The notes under the pieces are model-generated. The model worked only from the letters and a program-made list of their open reading frames with translations. It ran no database searches and was not told the DNA's origin. 64,000 bases of DNA from Echinicola sp. 20G. Lineage in GTDB: Bacteria; Bacteroidota; Bacteroidia; Cytophagales; Cyclobacteriaceae. Where the stretch lies: assembly GCF_015533855.1 (NCBI RefSeq), contig NZ_AP024154.1, positions 4,408,501 through 4,472,500 on the forward strand, read 5' to 3'. Both the position numbers and the translations under genes were made by a program. Of this stretch, positions 1 through 7,709 are shown in pieces. The stretch's first letter is position 1. The number at the start of each line of letters is the position of its first letter.

Positions 1-2
1 CA

Positions 3-449
3 GGTTTAATGCGCTATGTAGTAAGTGAAACGGGTAGGCAATATGTTCCCTTGGAAAAAGAACTTGCCTATCTGAACGATTATGTCGAGTTACAAAAAAT
101 CCGGTTGGACAAAAAAGTAAAGTTTTACTACGCAGTGCAAGGGAGTCCAATTGGTTATAAAATTGCCCCATTACTACTCATTCCATTTATCGAAAATGCC
201 TTTAAGCATGGGGTAAATCCAGATGAAGATTCACAAATTAATATCAGTATTAATGTAATGGATAAAACTTTGGATCTGATAGTAGAAAACAACAAAGTAA
301 AAGTACTGCTGGATGAACATGAAACAAGTGGAAGAGGTATACTCAATGCTAAGGAAAGATTAAGCCTATTGTATCCTAAAAAGCATCTCCTAACTTTAAA
401 TGAAGATGAATACCTTTATCGAGTACACCTTAATTTGGAACTTTCATGA
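3..449 (+). CDS. LytS-type sensor histidine kinase, C-terminal part (cut by window start)
   Basis: This is the C-terminal part of a LytS/YehU-family (His_kinase plus HATPase_c) sensor kinase; the reading frame is open to the first bases of the window, so the sensor and membrane part lies outside. The visible start resembles the segment just after the phospho-His helix (LMRYVV, then PLEKELAYLNDYVELQKIR). The ATP-binding N-box is seen as PFIENAFKHGV, and GRGILNAKERL matches the G-box of this family. Its last bases overlap the start of the next gene (ATGA, 446-449), so the two are translationally coupled. This kinase is expected to phosphorylate the adjacent LytTR regulator. The signal sensed cannot be read here. 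Confidence 0.9.
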   Translation, partial: GLMRYVVSETGRQYVPLEKELAYLNDYVELQKIRLDKKVKFYYAVQGSPIGYKIAPLLLIPFIENAFKHGVNPDEDSQINISINVMDKTLDLIVENNKVKVLLDEHETSGRGILNAKERLSLLYPKKHLLTLNEDEYLYRVHLNLELS

Positions 450-1129
450 TTAAAGCCATAGCCATAGATGATGAGCCACTTAGTTTGGAAATCTGTCAAG
501 CTTACTGCGATGAAGTAGATTTTATCCAATTGGAAAAAACTTTCACCCAGTTAAAGGAAGCGCAATGGTACCTTCAAAATTATCCAGTTGACTTAATATT
601 TTTGGATATCCATATGCCCAGCATGTCAGGTATCGAGTTTTACAAACAGCTTGACCAGGAAACCATGGTGATCTTCACTACAGCCCATAGCCAGTATGCG
701 CTTGAAGGTTTTAATCTGAGCGCTATTGACTACCTTCTTAAGCCTTATCCCCTAGAAAGGTTTATGACAGCTGTCAACAAAGCTAAAGGCTATTTCCAAT
801 ACCAACATCAGCAACCTCAAGTTCAGGAAGACCTTTATGTTCGTGCAGACTATAGCCTAGTTAAAATTCCTATTGAGGACATACTTTATATTGAAGGATT
901 AGCGGATTACTTAAAGATCCATCAAGAAACTGGAAAGCCTATTATCACCAGAATGACCATGAAAGCTATTCTTGAAAAGATTCCTTCTGATTTTATAAGA
1001 GTTCATCGATCATATATCGTCCCAAAAAAAAGGATAGATAGTATTCGCAATAAAAATATCCATATTGGCAACATAGAGATTCCTATAGGCAATACGTACA
1101 GAGACGCTGTAGAAAAAGCTATAGGTTAA
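446..1129 (+). CDS. LytTR-family response regulator
   Basis: A two-domain regulator of 227 residues. The N-terminal receiver (about 1-120) has the acidic pair D8/D9, the phosphoacceptor D54 in LIFLDIHMPSMSG, the TTAH switch residues and the LLKPYP lysine. The C-terminal LytTR DNA-binding domain (about 130-227) shows the family pattern IPIEDILYIEGLADYLKI and FIRVHRSYIV. It overlaps the upstream kinase by 4 bp and is its likely cognate partner. In Bacteroidota such pairs control varied targets, so no regulon is proposed. Confidence 0.93.
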   Translation: MIKAIAIDDEPLSLEICQAYCDEVDFIQLEKTFTQLKEAQWYLQNYPVDLIFLDIHMPSMSGIEFYKQLDQETMVIFTTAHSQYALEGFNLSAIDYLLKPYPLERFMTAVNKAKGYFQYQHQQPQVQEDLYVRADYSLVKIPIEDILYIEGLADYLKIHQETGKPIITRMTMKAILEKIPSDFIRVHRSYIVPKKRIDSIRNKNIHIGNIEIPIGNTYRDAVEKAIG

Positions 1130-1238
1130 ATGATATATGTATTCTAAAAAAGCCTGCCTTGTCAAATAATACTTATTTTTAAGAGAATCCAAATAGGTGG
1201 ATCATTGTCACGACCTAACATAAAAATTTGGCATAATC

Positions 1239-1266
1239 AAAAAATGGTAACTGCATTAGTTTCCCT
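1239..1266 (-). terminator. Degenerate terminator after tRNA-Thr pseudogene 1
   Basis: This corresponds to the intact terminators at 1671-1698 and 2103-2130, but the hairpin has lost pairs: one arm reads TGGTAACT and the other AGTTTCCC on the plus strand. The A-run on the plus strand (a T-run in the transcript) is kept. No nuclease gene remains on its downstream (lower-coordinate) side; the sequence there is unrelated. Confidence 0.6.
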
Positions 1267-1271
1267 TAATG

Positions 1272-1371
1272 AGCCTCCTGTCGGGATCGTCCCGATAGCC
1301 ATCGAGGACAACGACCTACTGATTACAAGTCTGTTGCTCTATCATCACGATGGCTATCGGGGTAAGAAGAC
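1272..1371 (-). pseudogene. tRNA-Thr pseudogene 1 with two arms replaced by palindromes
   Basis: The copy keeps the acceptor 3' strand (GCCTCCT on plus, 1273-1279), part of the T arm, and the anticodon arm with ACA (TGT anticodon) near 1321-1337. It is 100 nt instead of 73. The T loop is replaced by a 21-nt imperfect palindrome (1289-1309, core CCCGATAGCCATCG). The D loop is replaced by the inverted form of the same core (CGATGGCTATCGGG, 1348-1361). The 5' acceptor strand has decayed (AAGAAGAC where the intact gene has AAGGAGGC). It cannot fold as a tRNA. The two inserted cores are exact inverted repeats and could pair around the leftover anticodon arm. Confidence 0.85.
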
Positions 1372-1372
1372 C

Positions 1373-1666
1373 CTAATCGGCATATTTGGACAATAGTTTT
1401 TCACTTATGGCTGGAAAATGCTTTAGGTTCTCAAGATACTTTCTCGATTTATTCCTCTTAATATAGCGTTCTATTTCATGAGCCTGTCTTTTTGACTTAC
1501 AACCGAGACTAAAATAAACTTCCCAATCAGAAGCCCTATGTGTAAAGCTACCTGAAAATACATGTTCATTATGTTGGGAAAGGCGATGAATCAAGTCCTG
1601 TGTATAGCCAATATAAAAAGTATCGATAGAAGGAGAGTACAATATGTAAACGCAAAAATTTGACAT
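1373..1666 (-). CDS. GIY-YIG nuclease family protein, copy A
   Basis: A single-domain GIY-YIG protein of 97 residues, like the UPF0213/YhbQ group. The first motif is VYILYS and the second FYIGYT; the helix Arg sits in IHRLSQH and the metal-binding Glu lies in the AHEIERYIKR helix. The family fold is nucleolytic, and standalone members of this size are poorly characterised. I chose the ATG at 1664-1666 (MSNFCVY) over an in-frame TTG two codons upstream. The ATG lies only 7 nt past the T-run of the preceding terminator and has no Shine-Dalgarno sequence, so expression probably needs read-through from the tRNA unit. It is nearly identical to the copy at 1805-2098. Confidence 0.88.
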   Translation of the reverse strand: MSNFCVYILYSPSIDTFYIGYTQDLIHRLSQHNEHVFSGSFTHRASDWEVYFSLGCKSKRQAHEIERYIKRNKSRKYLENLKHFPAISEKLLSKYAD

Positions 1667-1670
1667 AATC

Positions 1671-1698
1671 AAAAAAGGGTAACTGCATTAGTTACCCT
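1671..1698 (-). terminator. Intrinsic terminator after tRNA-Thr pseudogene 2
   Basis: A perfect 8-bp hairpin (GGGTAACT / AGTTACCC, 5-nt loop), with a run of six A on the plus strand that gives a U-run in the minus-strand transcript. It is identical to the terminator after the intact tRNA-Thr. It separates the broken tRNA from nuclease copy A. Confidence 0.85.
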
Positions 1699-1703
1699 TA
1701 GTG

Positions 1704-1803
1704 AGCCTCCTGTCGGGATCGTCCCGATAGCTATCGAGGACAACAACCTATTGATTACAAGTCAGTTGCTCTATCATCACGATGACTATCGGGGTAAGAA
1801 GAC
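1704..1803 (-). pseudogene. tRNA-Thr pseudogene 2 with two arms replaced by palindromes
   Basis: This has the same 100-nt structure as the copy at 1272-1371, exactly 432 bp away. The T-loop replacement contains GTCCCGATAGCTATCGAGG, close to a perfect palindrome. The D-loop replacement contains CGATGACTATCGGGG. The anticodon arm (TTACAAG, TGT anticodon) is kept, but the 5' acceptor strand has decayed. The lesions are the same as in pseudogene 1, so the damage came before the duplication of the unit. Confidence 0.85.
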
Positions 1804-1804
1804 C

Positions 1805-2098
1805 CTAATCGGAATATTTAGACAATAGCTTTTCACTTATGGCTGGAAAATGCCTTAGGTTCTCAAGATACTTTCTCGATTTATTCCTCTTAATATGACG
1901 TTCTATTTCATGAGCCTGTCTTTTTGACTTACAACTGAGACTATAATAAACTTCCCAGTCAGAAGCCCTATGTGTAAAGCTACCTGAAAATACATGTTCA
2001 TTATGTTGGGAAAGGCGATGAATCAAATCCTGTGTATAGCCAATATAAAAAGTATCGATAGAAGGAGAGTACAATATGTAAACGCAAAAATTTGACAT
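1805..2098 (-). CDS. GIY-YIG nuclease family protein, copy B
   Basis: A 97-residue GIY-YIG protein differing from copy A by about five substitutions (for example VYYSLSCKS against VYFSLGCKS), none in the VYIL, FYIGYT or HRLSQH motifs. The start is ATG at 2096-2098; an in-frame TTG lies 6 nt upstream. It follows the intact tRNA-Thr (2136-2208) and its terminator (2103-2130) on the same strand, so this is the copy next to a working tRNA. Both copies keep full open frames, which suggests selection or very recent duplication. Confidence 0.88.
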   Translation of the reverse strand: MSNFCVYILYSPSIDTFYIGYTQDLIHRLSQHNEHVFSGSFTHRASDWEVYYSLSCKSKRQAHEIERHIKRNKSRKYLENLRHFPAISEKLLSKYSD

Positions 2099-2102
2099 AA
2101 TC

Positions 2103-2130
2103 AAAAAAGGGTAACTGCATTAGTTACCCT
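2103..2130 (-). terminator. Intrinsic terminator of tRNA-Thr 1
   Basis: Perfect inverted repeat GGGTAACT / AGTTACCC at 2109-2129 with a 5-nt loop, followed by six U on the minus-strand transcript. It lies just downstream of the tRNA 3' end and just upstream of nuclease copy B. Confidence 0.88.
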
Positions 2131-2135
2131 TAGTG

Positions 2136-2208
<73 letters not shown>

Positions 2209-2210
2209 AT

Positions 2211-2249
2211 TTTGCTCTATCATTCCGATGCCTATCGGAATAAGGAGGC
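2211..2249 (-). pseudogene. tRNA-Thr 5'-half remnant with palindrome in place of the D loop
   Basis: Directly upstream (minus strand) of tRNA-Thr copy 1 lies a second 5' half: an acceptor-like GCCTCCTTA, then the near-palindrome TTCCGATAGGCATCGGAA, then TAGAGCAAA. The D loop is replaced at the same junctions as in the 100-nt pseudogenes, but here the palindrome arms are TTCCGAT/ATCGGAA. It is a scar of another partial duplication. Confidence 0.75.
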
Positions 2250-2353
2250 TTTTAACTTTTCAATTTCAAAACATTTCTGAAATTTAAAGTTTTTCAAAAT
2301 ACTCAAAGCGAAACTTTCAGTACTTCAAATTATTAAAATAAAACTTAAACTTG

Positions 2354-2426
<73 letters not shown>

Positions 2427-2428
2427 AT

Positions 2429-2466
2429 TTTGCTCTATCATTCCGATGGCTATCGGAATAAGAGGC
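2429..2466 (-). pseudogene. Second tRNA-Thr 5'-half remnant with palindrome
   Basis: This equals the remnant at 2211-2249 apart from small changes (centre GGC for GCC, and one deleted base near the acceptor strand). It sits just upstream of tRNA-Thr copy 2. The palindrome TTCCGATGGCTATCGGAA is again joined to TAGAGCA on one side and to an acceptor-like strand on the other. Confidence 0.72.
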
Positions 2467-2592
2467 TTTTTAAGTGATTTACTATAACATTAAATAAATC
2501 TACTTGTCATAATAAGTTTAAATGCTATGGGCTTTTCCCTTATTGCGAGTGCAAATATATATGGATACTTATATCATCCCAAACGATTTGAT

Positions 2593-2623
2593 AAAAAAAA
2601 TAGGGAGATATTGATATCTCCCT
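2593..2623 (-). terminator. Intrinsic terminator of the DUF349 gene
   Basis: A perfect 10-bp inverted repeat (AGGGAGATAT / ATATCTCCCT, 2-nt centre) followed by a run of eight U on the minus-strand transcript. It lies 14 bp past the stop codon at 2637. Confidence 0.88.
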
Positions 2624-2636
2624 AGGTATTAGAAAC

Positions 2637-4496
2637 TTAAAATTCCCTTAATATCGATAACTTTTTCTTGAGCTTTTCTATTTCCTCCTCCGCTTTTTCT
2701 ATTTTCTGATCAAATTGATCTTTTAACTTATCAGCAGTCTTAGATGAAGCAAAAAATTCAAGGTTGTTTTTCCACAAGGTAATGTTGTTCTCCAAGTCAG
2801 CAATTTGCTTACGGATACCATGTTCTTTCTTATTGAAGACCCTATCACTATTTGGGTCGCTTTGAATCTTGTTCAAATTAAGACGGAAAAGGAATTCTTC
2901 ACGGTTCTCACCATCTGTATCCATCACATCAACACAAGCTTCCACCGCTTCATTGAACTTTGCAGCAATCTCTTTTATATTTTTCCTCGGGACGAAACCA
3001 ATAGCATTAAAATCACCTATCAATTTCTCAAGATGTTCTACAGTCAAATCCTCCGAACCTGGAAGTGCCTTGATTTTGGCACACACTTCTTCTTTAGATT
3101 CAAGGTTCTTTTCAAACTCTTTGTTGATATCCTTATTGGCCTGTCTCCTATTGTCAAAGAAAGTATCACAAGCCGCTTTAAACCTTCTGTACAAATCATC
3201 CCTTACCTTCTCCGGTGTTGGACCCAGCTTTTTCCAGTCTTGTTGTAGCTTGATTAAGGCATTGGAAGTGTTTTGCCAATCTGTGCTCTCTTTTAGTGAC
3301 TCTGCTTGTTTAATCAGCTCTTCGGCCTTTTCCTTGTTCACCCTACGGATTTCGTCAAGCTCTTTGAAGAAAAGGTTTTTATTATGGAAGAACTGCTTAA
3401 AGAATCCCCAAAATGATCTATTGATCTCACGGCCACACTCTCTTGGAACAGGACCAATTGCTTCCCACTCTTTTTGGATTTCAAGAATTTCCTTGGTCTT
3501 TACATTCCATTCTTTGATACGGTTAGCTTTGAAATCCTTAAACTCTCCAAGCTTGGCAATAAGTGCTTCTTTCTTGGTTTGGTTTTCTTTGAAAACCTCT
3601 TTTTGGCTCTCGTAATAAGCTTTCCTTTTGGCATAAACTGCGTCAGAAGCAGTTTTAAACCTTTGCCAAATACCTTCTTGTTCATCCCTTGGTACTGGAC
3701 CTATATGCTTGAACTCTTCATGCAACTCATTTAAAGCCTTGATAGCATTTCTTAGATCTTCTTCTTGATCTAGCGCCTCTGCTTTTTCAATCAACTCAAT
3801 CTTCCCTTCTAGGTTCTTTTTGCGATCAAGTTCCTTTAATTCAAAATAGATGCTTCTATTGTCATAGAAGCGATCCATTAACGCATTATAGGAAGCCCAA
3901 AGGCTTTTATTCTGAGCTCCTGGCACAGGACCAATTTCTTTCCACTCAGTTTGAATGTCCTTAATCGTACTAATACTATGTGTGGTCTCTTCACCATCTA
4001 CCAGTTCTCTTAACCTCTCGAGAATTTGGTTTTTGGCATAGAGATTCTTTTCTTTTGCTTTTTCAAGGTCTTTGATTTGCTCGCTTCTGCGGTTTTTAAA
4101 GTCACCATAGAGCGCAAAAAATATTTTATCATCCTCACTTTGCTTGTAATAGAAGTCATCTTCTTCTCCACCATCCTTGACGAAGCTTTTTAGTGCAGCT
4201 TCCTTTTCCTTGTTAAAATGATCCTCTTCAAAGTGAGATTTAATGTCATTTGCAATGTGATCGGCCTTGACATAGTTTCCCTTCTCAATCAGCTCCTTTA
4301 ATGCAGCTATCAGCTGCTTTTTGCTGAAATTCCCATAATCAACATGATGGTCATCGTCGTGATGATCTTCTTCATGGTGATCCTCTTCTTCATTTGCCAT
4401 GTCCTTTTCCGGTTCATGCTGATTACTCTCCACAGTGTTATCTACCTGCTCTTGAGTCACCTTGTTTTCTTCTGATATTTCCTTATCGTTCTCCAT
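2637..4496 (-). CDS. DUF349 domain-containing protein
   Basis: A soluble 619-residue protein with at least five DUF349 repeats. Each repeat is marked by a W/F-x-x-I/L-G-P-x-P core: WKEIGPVP, FKHIGPVP, WEAIGPVP, WKKLGPTP and FNAIGFVP, each followed by a helical RFxxA..xFFxxR segment. The N-terminus (about 1-55) is very acidic and has a run of His and Asp (HHEEDHHDDDHH), a possible metal-binding or disordered tail. The C-terminus is a charged coiled coil. The molecular role of the family is not settled, so no function is assigned. It is a single-gene unit with its own terminator. Confidence 0.93.
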   Translation of the reverse strand: MENDKEISEENKVTQEQVDNTVESNQHEPEKDMANEEEDHHEEDHHDDDHHVDYGNFSKKQLIAALKELIEKGNYVKADHIANDIKSHFEEDHFNKEKEAALKSFVKDGGEEDDFYYKQSEDDKIFFALYGDFKNRRSEQIKDLEKAKEKNLYAKNQILERLRELVDGEETTHSISTIKDIQTEWKEIGPVPGAQNKSLWASYNALMDRFYDNRSIYFELKELDRKKNLEGKIELIEKAEALDQEEDLRNAIKALNELHEEFKHIGPVPRDEQEGIWQRFKTASDAVYAKRKAYYESQKEVFKENQTKKEALIAKLGEFKDFKANRIKEWNVKTKEILEIQKEWEAIGPVPRECGREINRSFWGFFKQFFHNKNLFFKELDEIRRVNKEKAEELIKQAESLKESTDWQNTSNALIKLQQDWKKLGPTPEKVRDDLYRRFKAACDTFFDNRRQANKDINKEFEKNLESKEEVCAKIKALPGSEDLTVEHLEKLIGDFNAIGFVPRKNIKEIAAKFNEAVEACVDVMDTDGENREEFLFRLNLNKIQSDPNSDRVFNKKEHGIRKQIADLENNITLWKNNLEFFASSKTADKLKDQFDQKIEKAEEEIEKLKKKLSILREF

Positions 4497-4550
4497 AAAT
4501 CTTATGAGTACTTCTTACCAAATATGCTTTAAACAAAAGTAATAAATAAT

Positions 4551-5120
4551 TTAATTTAATCTTGGGTCAATGGGATAATTTGCCAAAACCTGAAAATCAC
4601 CTCCCATATTCCTCAAAGCCACCCTCCAAAGATCATCAGGAGACGCTTCAAATATGGCCTGAGAATCCACTCTTTCGCACACTATCCAGGTATTTTCCGT
4701 CAATTCACTTTCCAACTGTCCTTCAGACCAACCGGAATAGCCAATAAAAAAACGAAAGTTGTTCAGATCAATTTGACCTGTTTTATATTTCATGACCAGC
4801 TCATCGAAATCCCCTCCCCAATACAAATCCTTCGCCAATTCAATGCTTCCTTCTATCATAGGACTACCTTTATATATAAAGTGAAGCGTGTTTTGTTCCA
4901 CCGGTCCCCCAACAAAAACCTCTATATCCAAAAAATCAAGTTCATCCAACAGATCTCTAATCTTCAGAATGGAAAGTTTGTTTAAAACAAGACCAAACGC
5001 TCCCTTTTCATTGCTTTCACAAAGGAGTACAACGGACCTAACAAAATTTTCATCTTGTAGAAATGGCTCTGAAATCAATAAATGACCGGATTTGGGAGTG
5101 ATTTTATTGTTTTTATCCAT
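4551..5120 (-). CDS. YqgE/AlgH family protein (UPF0301)
   Basis: A 189-residue protein with the YqgE/AlgH hallmarks: GHLLISEPFLQDENFVRSVV near the N-terminus, GAFGLVLNK, then VFVGGPVEQ and the FFIGYSGWSEGQLESEL block. The family is widespread but its biochemical role is unclear; AlgH was named from alginate regulation in Pseudomonas. I chose the ATG at 5118-5120; a TTG one codon upstream is less likely. It stands alone between the DUF349 gene and divergent pdxH. Confidence 0.93.
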   Translation of the reverse strand: MDKNNKITPKSGHLLISEPFLQDENFVRSVVLLCESNEKGAFGLVLNKLSILKIRDLLDELDFLDIEVFVGGPVEQNTLHFIYKGSPMIEGSIELAKDLYWGGDFDELVMKYKTGQIDLNNFRFFIGYSGWSEGQLESELTENTWIVCERVDSQAIFEASPDDLWRVALRNMGGDFQVLANYPIDPRLN

Positions 5121-5216
5121 CAAATTCTGTTTGATTTTTATTCTTTAATATAGGTCAAAATTTCATAAATGCAATTAACAATGGTACTTTTATGGCTATA
5201 AAAATCTTATTTGATT

Positions 5217-5852
5217 ATGGATATTGCAGCGCTTCGAACAGAATATTCCCTTAAGTCTCTAGATGTAAAAATGCTGGACAAATCGCCTATTAAGCAGTTT
5301 GAATCTTGGTTAGATGATGCTATCAAGACAAATGTCAACGAACCAAACGCCATGAACTTGGCTACAGTAAGCAAAAATCACAGGCCTAGTTCTAGAATCG
5401 TTCTCTTAAAAGGTATTGACCATGGCTTTGTTTTTTACACTAATTACGATAGTAAAAAAGGTCAGGAACTGAATCATTTTCCTTTTGCTGCAATTACCTT
5501 TTTCTGGCCTGAATTACAGCGACAGGTAAGAATAGAAGGAAAAATCGAAAAAGTAGCCCCTTCTCTTTCAGATCAATATTTCCTGTCCCGGCCAATGGGA
5601 AGTCAAATTGGAGCATGGGCATCTCCGCAAAGCCAGATCATTCCAGATAGAGCTTTTTTGGAAAAAAAAGAAGCAGAAATGATTGAGAAATTTAAGCTTG
5701 AAGAAATCCAAAGACCTGCTCATTGGGGTGGCTTTCGACTTGTTCCTGATTTGGTGGAATTTTGGCAAGGAAGAACTTCAAGACTACACGACAGAATCCA
5801 GTATCAACTAAAAGATGAAAATACCTGGACTACTAACAGGTTAGCTCCTTAA
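5217..5852 (+). CDS. pdxH: Pyridoxamine 5'-phosphate oxidase
   Basis: An FMN-dependent oxidase that turns pyridoxine or pyridoxamine 5'-phosphate into pyridoxal 5'-phosphate, in the cytosol. The 211 residues fit the family length. Visible marks are NAMNLATVSKNHRPSSRIVL (FMN-binding strand), FVFYTNYDSKKGQEL, SRPMGSQIGAWASPQSQ, and the C-terminal WGGFRLVPDLVEFWQGR with RLHDR, typical of PdxH. The start is ATG at 5217; a TTG two codons upstream is less likely. It converges on bshB1 and shares a bidirectional terminator with it. Confidence 0.97.
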   Translation: MDIAALRTEYSLKSLDVKMLDKSPIKQFESWLDDAIKTNVNEPNAMNLATVSKNHRPSSRIVLLKGIDHGFVFYTNYDSKKGQELNHFPFAAITFFWPELQRQVRIEGKIEKVAPSLSDQYFLSRPMGSQIGAWASPQSQIIPDRAFLEKKEAEMIEKFKLEEIQRPAHWGGFRLVPDLVEFWQGRTSRLHDRIQYQLKDENTWTTNRLAP

Positions 5853-5892
5853 AATAGAAAAGGAAGGTTTTGAACCTTCCTTTTCTATTTTA
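5851..5892. terminator. Bidirectional terminator between pdxH and bshB1
   Basis: A long perfect hairpin with a 19-bp stem and 3-nt loop; the GC part is GGAAGGTT / AACCTTCC, flanked by A- and T-rich arms. It overlaps the last codons of bshB1 and follows the pdxH stop directly, so it serves both convergent genes. Confidence 0.9.
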
Positions 5893-6601
5893 ACTGGAAT
5901 AAGTCATCCACACCAACCATTCGTTCCACCGTAAAACCTTCACCATATTTTACATTTATCCTGTGGCCAAACTCTTTGGCCCTTGCCTCAGTAAAATCAA
6001 AAAACTCCTTACTACTGATAAAACTTTCAGGCTCTTGATTGGAAGGATCATAAAACTGGGATTTAAAGGCTTTGATGCTTTCAAGCTTCACATCCCAATA
6101 TTCACTGATGTCGAACACAAAATCTGGTTCTATATAATTGTTTTGGATATAATGGTAAACAAATTTTGGTCTCCATGCCTCCTGCTTTACTCCGTCAAGC
6201 TCAGTCTCCACTTTAATCAAACCACTTACAAAACAGGCATTGGTAACCAAAGAAGCTCCCTTGCCATGATCTGGATGCCTATCGGTTACCGCATTGGCTA
6301 AGATGATTTCCGGCCGGTATTTTCTGATAATTTTTACTATTTCCAGACGATGTTCTTCATCGTCTTTAAAAAAGACGTCTCTAAAACCTAAATTTTCCCT
6401 TGCTGAAAGTTTAAGGATTTTTGAAGATGCTGTTGCCTCTTCCAAACGTAATTTAGGCGTTCCTCTAGTACCCATTTCTCCTTGGGTAAGATCAACTACT
6501 CCTACTTTATACCCTTTGTCTGCGTGAGCTGCAAGAGTTCCAGAACAAGATAGCTCAGCATCATCTGGATGGGCTGCAATAGCCAGAATATCTAATTTCA
6601 T
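5885..6601 (-). CDS. bshB1: Bacillithiol biosynthesis deacetylase BshB1
   Basis: A zinc-dependent LmbE/PIG-L family deacetylase of 238 residues that removes the acetyl group from GlcNAc-malate in bacillithiol synthesis. The metal-site motif AHPDD is at residues 10-14 and the second motif RHPDHGKG at about 108-115; TQGEMGTRGT is typical of BshB1. Bacillithiol is a known low-molecular-weight thiol in Bacteroidota as well as Bacillota. No bshA or bshC gene is in the window. It lies downstream of the M23 peptidase gene on the same strand (64-bp gap). Confidence 0.95.
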   Translation of the reverse strand: MKLDILAIAAHPDDAELSCSGTLAAHADKGYKVGVVDLTQGEMGTRGTPKLRLEEATASSKILKLSARENLGFRDVFFKDDEEHRLEIVKIIRKYRPEIILANAVTDRHPDHGKGASLVTNACFVSGLIKVETELDGVKQEAWRPKFVYHYIQNNYIEPDFVFDISEYWDVKLESIKAFKSQFYDPSNQEPESFISSKEFFDFTEARAKEFGHRINVKYGEGFTVERMVGVDDLFQLK

Positions 6602-6665
6602 TCTTGAAGTATCGTTTACTTTAATTTTTCAAACCAAATTGAAACATTAAAATACACCTAAAAGT

Positions 6666-7700
6666 TTATCTGATTCTTAATCTTTGCCCCACTCTTAAGA
6701 CAGAACTAGAAGAGATGTTGTTCTTTCTGGTGATATTTCTCACTGTAGTTCCATATTTTCGGGCAATTACACTTAAATTCTCACCACTTCTTACCCGATG
6801 ATACACTGCCTGTTGCATCTTGATAACATGGTCAAAACTATTTGCCGTAACCGCATAAACACTGCTCCTCAGTCTTCCTACAGAAAAATCGAACAATTCT
6901 GTTGGGTTAATTGACAGTCCTTGATAGCGCACTTCAAAATGCAAATGAGGACCAGTACTCCTTCCAGTGCTTCCTCCATAACCAATTACTTCCCCAGCTT
7001 TTACTTCTTGCCCTACCACCGAATTGAATTTCGACAAATGTCCATATAAAGTCTCAAGGCCATTTTTATGTCTTACCACCAAATAATAGCCGTAGCCATA
7101 GCGGTCATATGATCTCATTCTCACAATTCCATCAAAAGCACTATACACTGGATCTCCTCTATTTAGGTCAAGATCTGTCCCATGATGCCAACGATATCTT
7201 CTAAAACCAAATTCTGAGTTTATTTTGGTCTGATCCAATGGATTGCTCCAGTTGGTGCCATAAAATGGATCATACAGTTTGACATAAACGGTATCCTTAA
7301 AGTCTTTGGGATTAAAATCATAACTGTCGATACGCTGGCTGTCCCATGAGGAATAGTATTCAAAGGCAGTAACCCAAACGCTATCAATTTGGATTTTATC
7401 AGTTACTTGAACCAACTGGTGTGTGGGGAGCCATACAAGCGAAAGGGTGTCTTCACTTACAGCAGTTAATCTTCTTCTTAAATCTACGCGGTCTTTGAAC
7501 AATAAGGAATCTGTTCCACGCTGTAGATTTTGTAAATATTCCTGAACATCAAAAGTCTCTATTTTTCGGACATCCGGCACTTTGACTGGCTGGGTTTTGT
7601 CCTTCTTTACTATTTTGGGAAATACCTGTGCATAAGCTTCTGAAAAGCTTACACACAGGAAAGTAATGACAATAAAGCTGATGAATGATTTGATGCTCAT
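6666..7700 (-). CDS. M23 family metallopeptidase with C-terminal LysM
   Basis: An exported peptidoglycan endopeptidase of 344 residues. The signal peptide covers about 1-25. A Bacteroidota-type N-terminal region follows, then the peptidase domain (about 155-270) with zinc motifs HHGTD (172-176) and HLH (252-254). The LysM domain is at about 300-344 (YHRVRSGENLSVIARKYGT). Unlike many M23 proteins of this type, LysM is at the C-terminal end. It starts 9 bp after trxB, so the two are probably co-transcribed. The likely role is cleavage of stem-peptide crosslinks during wall growth. Confidence 0.95.
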   Translation of the reverse strand: MSIKSFISFIVITFLCVSFSEAYAQVFPKIVKKDKTQPVKVPDVRKIETFDVQEYLQNLQRGTDSLLFKDRVDLRRRLTAVSEDTLSLVWLPTHQLVQVTDKIQIDSVWVTAFEYYSSWDSQRIDSYDFNPKDFKDTVYVKLYDPFYGTNWSNPLDQTKINSEFGFRRYRWHHGTDLDLNRGDPVYSAFDGIVRMRSYDRYGYGYYLVVRHKNGLETLYGHLSKFNSVVGQEVKAGEVIGYGGSTGRSTGPHLHFEVRYQGLSINPTELFDFSVGRLRSSVYAVTANSFDHVIKMQQAVYHRVRSGENLSVIARKYGTTVRNITRKNNISSSSVLRVGQRLRIR

Positions 7701-7709
7701 TGGGTTTTA

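Noticed and set aside
1205..1396. A 63-codon plus-strand reading frame across the first broken tRNA-Thr copy
   Set aside because: It lies wholly over tRNA-derived sequence and palindromes, resembles no protein, and does not survive as a frame in the neighbouring copies.
2869..3615. Long plus-strand frame opposite the DUF349 gene
   Set aside because: It is antisense to a clear gene, with low-complexity Ser/Leu composition caused by the Lys/Glu-rich codons on the other strand.
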